Assembly (NCBI RefSeq): GCF_028288185.1
Contig: NZ_JAQBOF010000027.1
Coordinates: 124,001 to 188,000 of the forward strand
Reading direction: 5' to 3'
Length of the DNA: 64,000 bases
Source of the DNA: Mucilaginibacter sp.
Lineage (GTDB): Bacteria; Bacteroidota; Bacteroidia; Sphingobacteriales; Sphingobacteriaceae
How positions within the stretch are numbered: the stretch's first letter is position 1; every line of letters begins with the position of its first letter. Of the stretch, positions 25,913 to 34,003 are shown piece by piece. A program made the position numbers and the translations under genes. The notes under the pieces are model-generated. The model was not told the origin of the DNA. It worked only from the letters and a program-made list of their open reading frames with translations, and did no database searches.

Positions 25913-27160
25913 ATGTATTATTTTGCAACATTACTTTTTTTACTACTATCAGCAAACGGAACTTTTGTTCCGTTCTTTAATATAGACTGGTTTATTATAG
26001 ACTTGATTTATATATGGATCGGCATTGAGTATGATCTGTTTAATAAACGAGACATCAGGCTTTTTGTACAGTTTGCCGTTATTTATATAAGTTATTGTGT
26101 TTTTCGCTCAACATTCCTTAATAATTTACCCTTAAATTATTTTATCAGCGACTTTATATATTTATTTAAATATATACTGCCAAGTTTTCTGTTTTGTGCC
26201 TTGTTAAAGGATAAAGCGCTGCATTATCTTTCAAGAGTAATAATTGACCTGGCAATAATTTCAATACCATTTTTTCTGATACAAGTAGTAGCCGGTGATA
26301 TACTTTTTAATATTGGTAAATCGCTTAGTATCCCCCCGGATGTTACTGGTTATGACTATACAAATTTTATTGTCTTTGTTTATATCAAACTCCATCACTA
26401 TCAAAATGCCGGTTTTGCATGGGAGCCCGGCGCGTACGGGTTCTTTTTAAATATTGGCCTGATGTTACATTTTATGTATAATGGTTTTAAAATAGACAAG
26501 AGGGCGATGTGGCTTATTTTGGCAATTGTGACTACAGTTTCCACCACATCATATATAGCTTTAATACTGGTACTTTTGTTTTACTTTAGGGCCAAAGGTA
26601 TGCCGCTTAGTAAGTTACTTACGTTTGCCGTACCTATACTTTTCATCATGGTTTTCCAGCTACCTTTTCTGGCTGATAAAATTATTGAAACCTATAAATA
26701 CGATTTGTTTAATTTAAAAAATATTCAATTTCTGAGTAAGTATTACATTCAAACCGGCGAAACATTTGCACTAAACCGCTTTGCAAGCGCAATTTACTTA
26801 TACCAACTATTTGGAGATAAATTAATTTTCGGTATGTCAAATATTTTTAACGAAACAGAACCTATTTTAAAAAACATCAGTCTATCAAATGGGATATTTG
26901 AGTTTGCCGGCAAATTTGGTTTTATTGGTTTATCTTTTTTACTATATAGGGCGTACATGTATTTCAGGACCTTCACCTTTAATTTTGAACAAGCCTTCTA
27001 TGGTGTTTTATTAATACTGATATTAGGTTTTGGTGAGTCAATATTTGTATTGCCATTAACTACAGCATTTTTTTTCTTATACCAGTATACACAACCCGAA
27101 GAAACAGAAGAAGACGAGGAAGCCGATATAGATGAAGCTGAATTAAACTACGTGGCCTAG
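25913..27160 (+). CDS. O-antigen/exopolysaccharide polymerase (Wzy-like)
   Basis: 415 residues, with about ten hydrophobic helices and a large loop holding GFAWEPGAYGFF near residues 165-176. Wzy-type polymerases often carry such a WEPG segment. It would join repeat units on the periplasmic face. The protein ends with an unusually acidic cytoplasmic tail (TEEDEEADIDEAE, about 397-409). Assignment rests on topology and cluster position because Wzy proteins share little sequence. Confidence 0.8.
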   Translation: MYYFATLLFLLLSANGTFVPFFNIDWFIIDLIYIWIGIEYDLFNKRDIRLFVQFAVIYISYCVFRSTFLNNLPLNYFISDFIYLFKYILPSFLFCALLKDKALHYLSRVIIDLAIISIPFFLIQVVAGDILFNIGKSLSIPPDVTGYDYTNFIVFVYIKLHHYQNAGFAWEPGAYGFFLNIGLMLHFMYNGFKIDKRAMWLILAIVTTVSTTSYIALILVLLFYFRAKGMPLSKLLTFAVPILFIMVFQLPFLADKIIETYKYDLFNLKNIQFLSKYYIQTGETFALNRFASAIYLYQLFGDKLIFGMSNIFNETEPILKNISLSNGIFEFAGKFGFIGLSFLLYRAYMYFRTFTFNFEQAFYGVLLILILGFGESIFVLPLTTAFFFLYQYTQPEETEEDEEADIDEAELNYVA

Positions 27161-27223
27161 TTATTACAATTACTCCTTTTAGAGTAAATAAATATATTAT
27201 AGCATAAATTAAAAAATAAAAGA

Positions 27224-28459
27224 TTGAAAGTACTTTGGTTTTGTTTTACACCTTCATTAAGCGAGTCTTATATAAATAATAAGCCTACCGGCGGCGGTTG
27301 GATAAAATCGTTAGAAAAGAGCGTGCAATCAAAAGTTGACTTATCTGTAGTGTTTTACTTCGAAAAAAAAATGGAGCCGTTTACCTTAGGGCAAAGCAAA
27401 TATTACCCTGTTATAAGGTTTATAAACGGCGAGTGGTCAAAAATGGGCCGCCGTATATTCAATACACTTGAGCCGGATGAGGATATTGAAGAGTTTGTTA
27501 AAATTATAAACGAAGTTAAACCTGATGTTATACATGTACATGGTACGGAGTTTTCATTTGGTTTAATTCAAAAATTCACTAATATTCCAACTGTAGTATC
27601 ATTGCAAGGGATAGTAACAGTATATAAGTACAAATATTTTTCGAAGGTTACTTTCTTTGATATATTAAGAAATGCCAAACTTAAAAACCTTTTATTTTTC
27701 CGTACGGCAATAAACACCTTTTTTAGATTTGCAAAAGTGCGCAAACGCGAAATGGATATATTTAATCATACAAAAAATCTTATTGGTCGCACAGCTTGGG
27801 ATAGAAGAGTATCGCGGGTACTGGCGCCGCAAGCCAGATACTTTCATAATGATGAAATATTACGTGATTCTTTTTATACGTCCGAATGGAAATATGTATC
27901 TGACACACAATTAAATTTAATGACTATTAACGGCCCCGACATTTATAAAGGTATGGAGACATTAATTTATTGTGCATATTTATTAGACCTAAATAATATA
28001 AATTTTAAATGGGGCGTGGCCGGTTTAAGCAAAACGGATGAAATAGTAACCATTGCTGCAAAAAGCACAGGTAAGCCATTATCAGATAATATCGTATTTT
28101 TAGGTAAATTGGATGAAGCAACGTTAGTTGATGCCTTATTGAAAGCTAATATATATGTAGCGACATCGCACATAGAAAACAGCCCTAACAGTTTATGCGA
28201 AGCTTTACTACTGGGTATGCCTTGTATTGCTACAAGCGCTGGTGGTACAAGCAGCCTGGTTAATGACGGTAAAGACGGCATACTAATACAAGATGGCGAC
28301 CCATACTCAATGGCGGGTACTATAATAGAACTGAATGAAAATATAGAGTTAGCTATTGATCTTGGTAAAAATGCCCGGATAAGAGGTTTGGTCAGACATA
28401 ACATAGAAACCATAACAACTTATTTGTTAGCCATTTATAACACTGTTGCAAATAATTAA
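27224..28459 (+). CDS. Glycosyltransferase, GT4 family
   Basis: 411 residues starting at a TTG codon (27224-27226, read MKVLWFCF). No better ATG is seen upstream, and the start matches the GT4 N-terminus. GT-B fold features include DVIHVHGTEFS near residues 104-114 and ENSPNSLCEALLLGMPCIAT near 318-337, with the family's E-x7-E pattern. It transfers a sugar from a nucleotide donor onto the lipid-linked repeat unit. Sugar and linkage cannot be deduced. It follows the polymerase after 63 bases. Confidence 0.88.
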   Translation: MKVLWFCFTPSLSESYINNKPTGGGWIKSLEKSVQSKVDLSVVFYFEKKMEPFTLGQSKYYPVIRFINGEWSKMGRRIFNTLEPDEDIEEFVKIINEVKPDVIHVHGTEFSFGLIQKFTNIPTVVSLQGIVTVYKYKYFSKVTFFDILRNAKLKNLLFFRTAINTFFRFAKVRKREMDIFNHTKNLIGRTAWDRRVSRVLAPQARYFHNDEILRDSFYTSEWKYVSDTQLNLMTINGPDIYKGMETLIYCAYLLDLNNINFKWGVAGLSKTDEIVTIAAKSTGKPLSDNIVFLGKLDEATLVDALLKANIYVATSHIENSPNSLCEALLLGMPCIATSAGGTSSLVNDGKDGILIQDGDPYSMAGTIIELNENIELAIDLGKNARIRGLVRHNIETITTYLLAIYNTVANN

Positions 28460-28484
28460 TTGATCTTTAACTGATAAATACAAA

Positions 28485-29351
28485 GTGGCGCCTCAAGTTT
28501 TAAAAATAGCAACACTGGCCTGTTCATACAACAGGTTAGAAAAAACCAAAGCTTTTTTAAAAAGCCTTACCACTCAGTATATTCCGGAGGGATACACACT
28601 TGATATTTATATGCTGGATGATCAATCGCCAGACGGAACAGCCAATTATGTGCGTGAGTGTTTCCCATCTGTAGATATCATTAATGGCACAGGTTCCTTG
28701 TTTTGGGCAGGAGGGATGCGAATGCTTTGGCACCATGTGGTAAACACTGCTGAGTACGATTTTTTTATTTTATTAAATGACGATGTTAAGTTGTTTGACA
28801 GAGCGATTGACAAGCTATTGGCAGCATACCATAAATCAACATTTAAAGATAATGTGCTGATAGGTACAGTTCAAAATCCCGATCATACAAAAATAACTTA
28901 CGGTGGCCGAAAGCTTTTAAATGGCTATAATGGCGATGCGGCATTGGTAGAGCCTGATGCAAATGAATTAAAGGAATGTGATTTAGGTAATGCTAATATT
29001 ATGTTGGTTGATAAAGGCACGGTTGATAAAATAGGCATATTATCAGGACGCTATATACATAGCTTTGCAGATTTTGATTATACACTTAATGCCAAAAGGC
29101 ACGGAGTTAAAGTTTGGGTAGCGCCAGGCTTTTATGGCTCGTGCGAATACGATCATGGAAAGCCATGGTTATCATCAGAGCATACACTCAAGCAACGCAT
29201 TGCCTATATGCATAGCCCAAAAGGTATCGAATCAAAAAGTTATTTACGTTATATCCGAAAATTCTTTCCATTAAATTACCCGGCAGCGGTTATAAAATTA
29301 TGGTTAAAGACTTTACTACCGGTAGTTTATGATAAGTATAAAAAGGATTGA
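28485..29351 (+). CDS. Glycosyltransferase, GT2 family
   Basis: 288 residues from a GTG codon. The GT-A fold is shown by ACSYNRLEKTKAFLKSL at the N-terminus, MLDDQSPDGT (about 43-52), and the metal-binding LNDDVKL near 96-102. DFDYTLNAKRHG near 200-211 resembles the conserved ED/D-x-D acceptor region of rhamnosyl- and galactofuranosyl-type GT2 enzymes. The stop codon overlaps the start of the next gene (TGATG). Donor sugar unknown. Confidence 0.87.
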   Translation: MAPQVLKIATLACSYNRLEKTKAFLKSLTTQYIPEGYTLDIYMLDDQSPDGTANYVRECFPSVDIINGTGSLFWAGGMRMLWHHVVNTAEYDFFILLNDDVKLFDRAIDKLLAAYHKSTFKDNVLIGTVQNPDHTKITYGGRKLLNGYNGDAALVEPDANELKECDLGNANIMLVDKGTVDKIGILSGRYIHSFADFDYTLNAKRHGVKVWVAPGFYGSCEYDHGKPWLSSEHTLKQRIAYMHSPKGIESKSYLRYIRKFFPLNYPAAVIKLWLKTLLPVVYDKYKKD

Positions 29352-30520
29352 TGAAGGTTGTAATATTACATAATGATCTGCGCGTTTACTGGAAAGGACG
29401 GATAAAATATTTACGTCACTTTTTAGCAGAACATAATATCAATCTATATGCAATAGAACTTTTTGGTAAGGGGTCGCCTTATGCCTTTGATCCTTACGAT
29501 AGCGATAACTGTTTGTTCCCTAATAACAGTTATGATGAATTAACAAAGGGTGAAATTAAGGCTAAACTATATAAAAAATTGGACGAGATTAATCCCGATA
29601 TTATTATTGGCGGTTCTATTGTTTTCTTTTCGGGTGCGTTGGGTATACGATGGTGCAGGCGGCACGACAAGCACTTTATAATGTTTGATGATGGTAAACC
29701 GTCTGCAATTAAACGGAATTTTTTAGTCAAATATACAAAAGACACTATTACCCGTCAGTCTGATGCGCTTTGGCTGCCATCAAAAGATTACGATGTTGAA
29801 TATGAAGGTGTATTTGATAAGTCATGGATCTTTCATGGGTATAATACCATTGATAATAAATTATTTAAAATTAATGCCGAAAAAGAGGTTAACCATAATA
29901 CTATAATATGTGTCGCAAGGTTGGTTGATATTAAAAATCTTGATAATTTATTAAGAGCGTGGCAACTTGTTGAAGCTAAAAATGATACTTATAAATTATT
30001 GCTAATAGGAGGAGGGCCCGAAAAAGATCATTTAAAACAATTAAGTTCATATCTTAATTTAAGAAGATTAGAATTTGCCGGTATTATAGCCAATAAAGAT
30101 ATCCCGATGTACTTATTTAACTCAGACGCTTTTGTTTTGGCAAGTTTTGCCGAAAGTTGGGGTTTGGTTGTAAATGAGGCTATGGCAGCCGGATTACCCA
30201 TACTGTTAAGTAAAAAAATAAACGCCGCCACCAAGCTATTAGAAGAAGGAGGAAATGGTTTTAGTTTTGACCCAAATGATAGTGTAGATATATCACATAA
30301 AATTTTAAGATTTATAAATCTTGATGAGGCAGCCAAAAAAATAATGTCTGATAGATCATTACAAATAATTAATACTATGAATTATGAACGCATGGGGATT
30401 GAGTTGCTTACCGTCTTAAATAAAATGGCTGTACAAAAACCTAAAAAGGCAACTTTTTTTGGTGGCCTTTTCATGAGCTTATGGCGGGGGAGATATAACA
30501 TATCAAGCTGGAATAAATAA
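29351..30520 (+). CDS. Glycosyltransferase, GT4 family
   Basis: 389 residues from the ATG at 29351. A TTG one codon earlier is possible, but the ATG shares a base with the upstream stop, a common coupling arrangement. GT-B features include ICVARLVDIKNLDNLLRAW near residues 183-201 and FAESWGLVVNEAMAAGLPIL near 266-285. It should add a sugar during repeat-unit assembly. The C-terminus (PKKATFFGGLFMSLWRGRYN) is basic and hydrophobic and may associate with the membrane. Confidence 0.88.
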   Translation: MKVVILHNDLRVYWKGRIKYLRHFLAEHNINLYAIELFGKGSPYAFDPYDSDNCLFPNNSYDELTKGEIKAKLYKKLDEINPDIIIGGSIVFFSGALGIRWCRRHDKHFIMFDDGKPSAIKRNFLVKYTKDTITRQSDALWLPSKDYDVEYEGVFDKSWIFHGYNTIDNKLFKINAEKEVNHNTIICVARLVDIKNLDNLLRAWQLVEAKNDTYKLLLIGGGPEKDHLKQLSSYLNLRRLEFAGIIANKDIPMYLFNSDAFVLASFAESWGLVVNEAMAAGLPILLSKKINAATKLLEEGGNGFSFDPNDSVDISHKILRFINLDEAAKKIMSDRSLQIINTMNYERMGIELLTVLNKMAVQKPKKATFFGGLFMSLWRGRYNISSWNK

Positions 30521-30594
30521 GCTGTTTATTATTCAATTAATACGTAACTTTAACACCATATTAACAGTATAAAGCCTTATACTTGTTAATTTAA

Positions 30595-32223
30595 ATGAAA
30601 TATTATCCCCTTATGCTTGGTGCGATTTTCATGTTGTTTTTTTCTTGTAAAAAGGCAGATAATGCAAATACTATCAGCAGGCAGCAAGCACTATCATTTA
30701 ATACTGCTCTCTATTCTAATGCAATAAATACCACTGGTTTTTTAGTTGATACTATCCCCCCAACAAACGCTGTCAGTGTAAAAAAATTTGGTGCTATAGG
30801 CGATGGAGCGCATGATGATACCAATGATATACAAGCAGCCTTAAATTCTGAAACTGTTTTAATGCTGCCTGCTGGCACATACCTAATAAATAACACTTTA
30901 AATATGCGCCCAGGTGTTAAATTGTATGGTGCAGGCGGCGCTATTATTAAAGCAGGAGATAATATGCAAGGTACCCTGCTATCACGAGGAATGTATTTTT
31001 ATGTCAGCAATACAGCCAACTGTTTAATCGGTAATATCAATTTTCAGAAATCAACACAGCCGTTTAATTTAGGGGCTTGGGGTAATGCTTGTGTTTACAT
31101 TATAAATAGTAATAATATCGTTGTTAATAATAATGTTTTCAACTTTGATTTACCTTATGCTAAAATCGGATTGGCTGGTGTATGGGTAAGCGGCAGTTCA
31201 TCTGCCAATAATATTATTAAAAATAACAAATTAACATCTGTCGGGATTGAATATGCAGAGAGTGGCGCCAGTTCAACAATTGTTGATGGAAATTATATCA
31301 ATCATGCCCCCAATGATGGTTTAAGCGCTCATGGAAACTCTGACATTTATTGTAATTACAATATCGTAATAAATAATGTAATTGAAAACTCCGGTTTAAT
31401 GGGGGTAGAGGATTGGGGAAACGTAAACGCCACTTTAATTAAAAACAATATTATAACCGGAGTAGGTAAAGACCCTGCCCAGCAAAAAGACGGTATTGGT
31501 ATATCAGCTGTTGGTATTAATACCAGGGTTGTAAGTAATAAAATTACAGATGCCCCTATCTATTACATTGAAGTTGGAGGGACAAACACCATTGATAGTA
31601 ATATAATAACCGACACACAAGGCAAGGCTATAGGCATTATTGGCAATTTTACAGGCCCCAAATCTAAAAGTGCTACACCCGTGCGCAATAGTAATGTAAT
31701 GACCATTACATCAAATACAATAACAGGCTGCTACAGAAGCGTTGTGATTTTTGGCAATTATTCGCCAAATGTTAACATAAACAATAATACTATTATTAAC
31801 CCGATATTTATAGGTATAAATGTAGATAGTGCTTCACCATCATATACCATTAATGCATCTGATAACAAAATATCATTCACAATACCAAACACACAAGTAA
31901 GAAAAGCTTTCGAATCATACACCAGCTTAAAAAATGCGCGCAATCAAAAAATCACATTAGACAACAACATCGTAACTTACGATGCCACAGCAAGTGGAGG
32001 ATCGGGAGTAGAGTATGGATTTGAAATAGGCACAAACAATACAGTAATTAATGCAAACCAGTTTAATGGCAACAATATAATGGCCGGCAATTTATTGGTT
32101 TACGCAATATCAGGTAGCACCATACCCATAAGCGGTATAACTTTAACCAATAATAGGGTTTATGGCGCTACTGTTAATTTAAAAGCCTTCATTATAAAAA
32201 CCAGGTTAGGTAATAATTTTTAA
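30595..32223 (+). CDS. Pectate-lyase-like right-handed beta-helix lipoprotein
   Basis: 542 residues. A lipoprotein signal ends at FFSCKK (Cys18). The Pectate_lyase_3-type N-terminal segment (VKKFGAIGDGAHDDTNDIQA, about 63-82) leads into many Asn-rich parallel beta-helix coils (repeated NNxI, NNxVF). Such proteins in exopolysaccharide clusters act as lyases, epimerases or hydrolases on the polymer, or remain bound to it. No catalytic residues could be assigned. It sits between glycosyltransferases and the deacetylase gene, which suggests modification or trimming of the product. Confidence 0.82.
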   Translation: MKYYPLMLGAIFMLFFSCKKADNANTISRQQALSFNTALYSNAINTTGFLVDTIPPTNAVSVKKFGAIGDGAHDDTNDIQAALNSETVLMLPAGTYLINNTLNMRPGVKLYGAGGAIIKAGDNMQGTLLSRGMYFYVSNTANCLIGNINFQKSTQPFNLGAWGNACVYIINSNNIVVNNNVFNFDLPYAKIGLAGVWVSGSSSANNIIKNNKLTSVGIEYAESGASSTIVDGNYINHAPNDGLSAHGNSDIYCNYNIVINNVIENSGLMGVEDWGNVNATLIKNNIITGVGKDPAQQKDGIGISAVGINTRVVSNKITDAPIYYIEVGGTNTIDSNIITDTQGKAIGIIGNFTGPKSKSATPVRNSNVMTITSNTITGCYRSVVIFGNYSPNVNINNNTIINPIFIGINVDSASPSYTINASDNKISFTIPNTQVRKAFESYTSLKNARNQKITLDNNIVTYDATASGGSGVEYGFEIGTNNTVINANQFNGNNIMAGNLLVYAISGSTIPISGITLTNNRVYGATVNLKAFIIKTRLGNNF

Positions 32224-32291
32224 CTTAAATAAGTATTTTAGTTGACGATGCGTGATCACATATGGCATAGCATCATTCATAGTAACTTAGC

Positions 32292-33026
32292 ATGTCAATC
32301 CCCTCTTTAATAGTTGTAAATGCAGACGATATTGGTTTAAGACCTTCTATAAACAAAGCCATTTTATATTGTTTTGAACAAGGATACATTAACAGCACAT
32401 CTTTATTAACTAATATGGATTGTTTCGATGAAACAGTTGATTTCATCCATAAAAACCCTGTTATAACTAATATTGGGGTACATATTAATTTTGCAGAGGG
32501 TAAGCCTGTAACAGATTTTAAACATCAACAATTTCTAAACTCAGATGGTAGCTGGAACATTGACAGAACCCGCGGTTCGTTACAGCTTTTAAATAAGAAA
32601 ACCTACGCGTCATTTTTATATGAAATTAATGCGCAAATAGAAAAAGCTTTGAAAGCAGATATTAAAATTAATCATATAGATTCTCACTTGCATTTACATA
32701 CTTTACCTGCTTTTTATAATCTGTTTATAAACGTTGCAAAGAAGCATAAGTTAAAACTGCGTCTCGCACAAACCTATAAGGAAAATAGCTACATCAAATT
32801 TTTTTATCGAAAACTTATCAATAATCAAATAATAAAAAACAGCATTAATTATACAGATCTTTTTGAAACGGTTAATGTATTCTTATCTCAAAAAGATCGG
32901 GTCTTAAATGGTAAGACAGTCGAAATAATGGTTCATCCAGATTTTAATGCTACAGGAGAATTGATAGATCATTTAGGCCCAAGTTCTATGGATAATTGGA
33001 TATCTTATATAAATGAAAATGTTTAA
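32292..33026 (+). CDS. YdjC/ChbG-family carbohydrate deacetylase
   Basis: 244 residues. Metal and catalytic motifs of the family are plain: VNADDIG near residues 9-15, GVHINFAEGKP near 61-71, INHIDSHLHLHT near 125-136, and MVHPDFN near 221-227. YdjC proteins remove N-acetyl groups from amino sugars such as chitobiose. In this cluster it may deacetylate a hexosamine of the polymer or a lipid-linked intermediate. No signal peptide was found, so it acts in the cytoplasm. A short membrane-protein frame follows. Confidence 0.88.
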   Translation: MSIPSLIVVNADDIGLRPSINKAILYCFEQGYINSTSLLTNMDCFDETVDFIHKNPVITNIGVHINFAEGKPVTDFKHQQFLNSDGSWNIDRTRGSLQLLNKKTYASFLYEINAQIEKALKADIKINHIDSHLHLHTLPAFYNLFINVAKKHKLKLRLAQTYKENSYIKFFYRKLINNQIIKNSINYTDLFETVNVFLSQKDRVLNGKTVEIMVHPDFNATGELIDHLGPSSMDNWISYINENV

Positions 33027-33053
33027 CCTAAATAGTTAGCGACATAATTATAA

Positions 33054-33176
33054 ATGGAAATAATTCCCCGTTTTGAGTATTCACCCTTTCTAAATATTCC
33101 CAAAGTTGTAAAGGTTTGGCTTAAATTAATATCTAAACCTCTATTTATAGCTGTTATATATTTGTTTTCTGTTTAG
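33054..33176 (+). CDS. Possible 40-residue membrane protein
   Basis: The frame encodes MEIIPRFEYSPFLNIPKVV followed by a basic segment and one hydrophobic helix (about 26-40), ending at TAG. It occupies most of the 192-base gap between the deacetylase and WecG-like genes, in the same direction. A charged start followed by a single helix is credible for a small membrane protein, but I recognise no family. It could equally be the remains of a longer gene or a chance frame. Confidence 0.35.
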   Translation: MEIIPRFEYSPFLNIPKVVKVWLKLISKPLFIAVIYLFSV

Positions 33177-33218
33177 GCGCGGTAATTGCCTATCTTGTAT
33201 CGAAGTTTAAAATAACTA

Positions 33219-33983
33219 ATGGCAGCTTTCAATCTTAAAAACGTCTTCAATTATTCTACCGTTGATGTCTTGGATTATTCTATTTTTAACAGCAGCCTTA
33301 GCAAACTAAGCTTTGATACTAAATGCCTTATAAGTACTGTAAACCAGTATTCATACATGGTTGCAGAGAAAGATAAAGATTTCAAAGAGGCATTAATGGG
33401 CTCTGATATTTTGCTGGCTGATGGGGTTGGTATTGTTGCCGCTGCAAAAATGTTAAATGGCGATACTATAAAAAAAATTGCAGGGGCTGATATCCACAAA
33501 CACCTGTTACAAAAATTAAATCAGGAAGGTGGAAGCTGCTTTTACCTGGGCGCTTCAGAAACAACATTGGCAGCCATTAGGAAACGGATGTCAAAAGAAT
33601 ATCCTAAAGTTAAAGTTGGTACCTTTTCACCACCCTACAAAGCCGAGTTTACTGCCGAAGAAGATGCCGAAATGATAGCCGTGGTAAATAAATTTAAACC
33701 CAACGTATTGTTTGTTGGAATGACCGCCCCGAAACAGGAAAAATGGTCATTTAAATACAAAGACCAGTTAGATGCTACTATTATTTGCCCAATAGGTGCC
33801 GTTTTTGATTTCTATGCAGAAACTATTACCCGTCCATCCGAATTTTGGATAAACCTGGGCTTGGAGTGGGCGGTACGGTTAGCCAAAGAACCCAAACGTA
33901 TGTCTAAACGATATTTATATTATGGCCCGGCATTTTTATACGAGCTGTTTAAAGCCAAAGTTGCCAATTTTACAGGTGTTTAA
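33219..33983 (+). CDS. WecG/TagA/CpsF-family glycosyltransferase (GT26)
   Basis: 254 residues. The GT26 core is present: ADGVGIVAAAKMLNG near residues 67-81, the FYLGASE turn near 108-114, PPYKAEF, and VGMTAPKQEKW near 167-177. Members add ManNAc or glucose as an early sugar to undecaprenyl-linked intermediates. It is the last gene of the cluster on the plus strand. An initiating phosphoglycosyltransferase, which normally acts before this step, is not found in the window. Confidence 0.92.
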   Translation: MAAFNLKNVFNYSTVDVLDYSIFNSSLSKLSFDTKCLISTVNQYSYMVAEKDKDFKEALMGSDILLADGVGIVAAAKMLNGDTIKKIAGADIHKHLLQKLNQEGGSCFYLGASETTLAAIRKRMSKEYPKVKVGTFSPPYKAEFTAEEDAEMIAVVNKFKPNVLFVGMTAPKQEKWSFKYKDQLDATIICPIGAVFDFYAETITRPSEFWINLGLEWAVRLAKEPKRMSKRYLYYGPAFLYELFKAKVANFTGV

Positions 33984-34003
33984 TAATTTACCGGTTTACT
34001 ATA

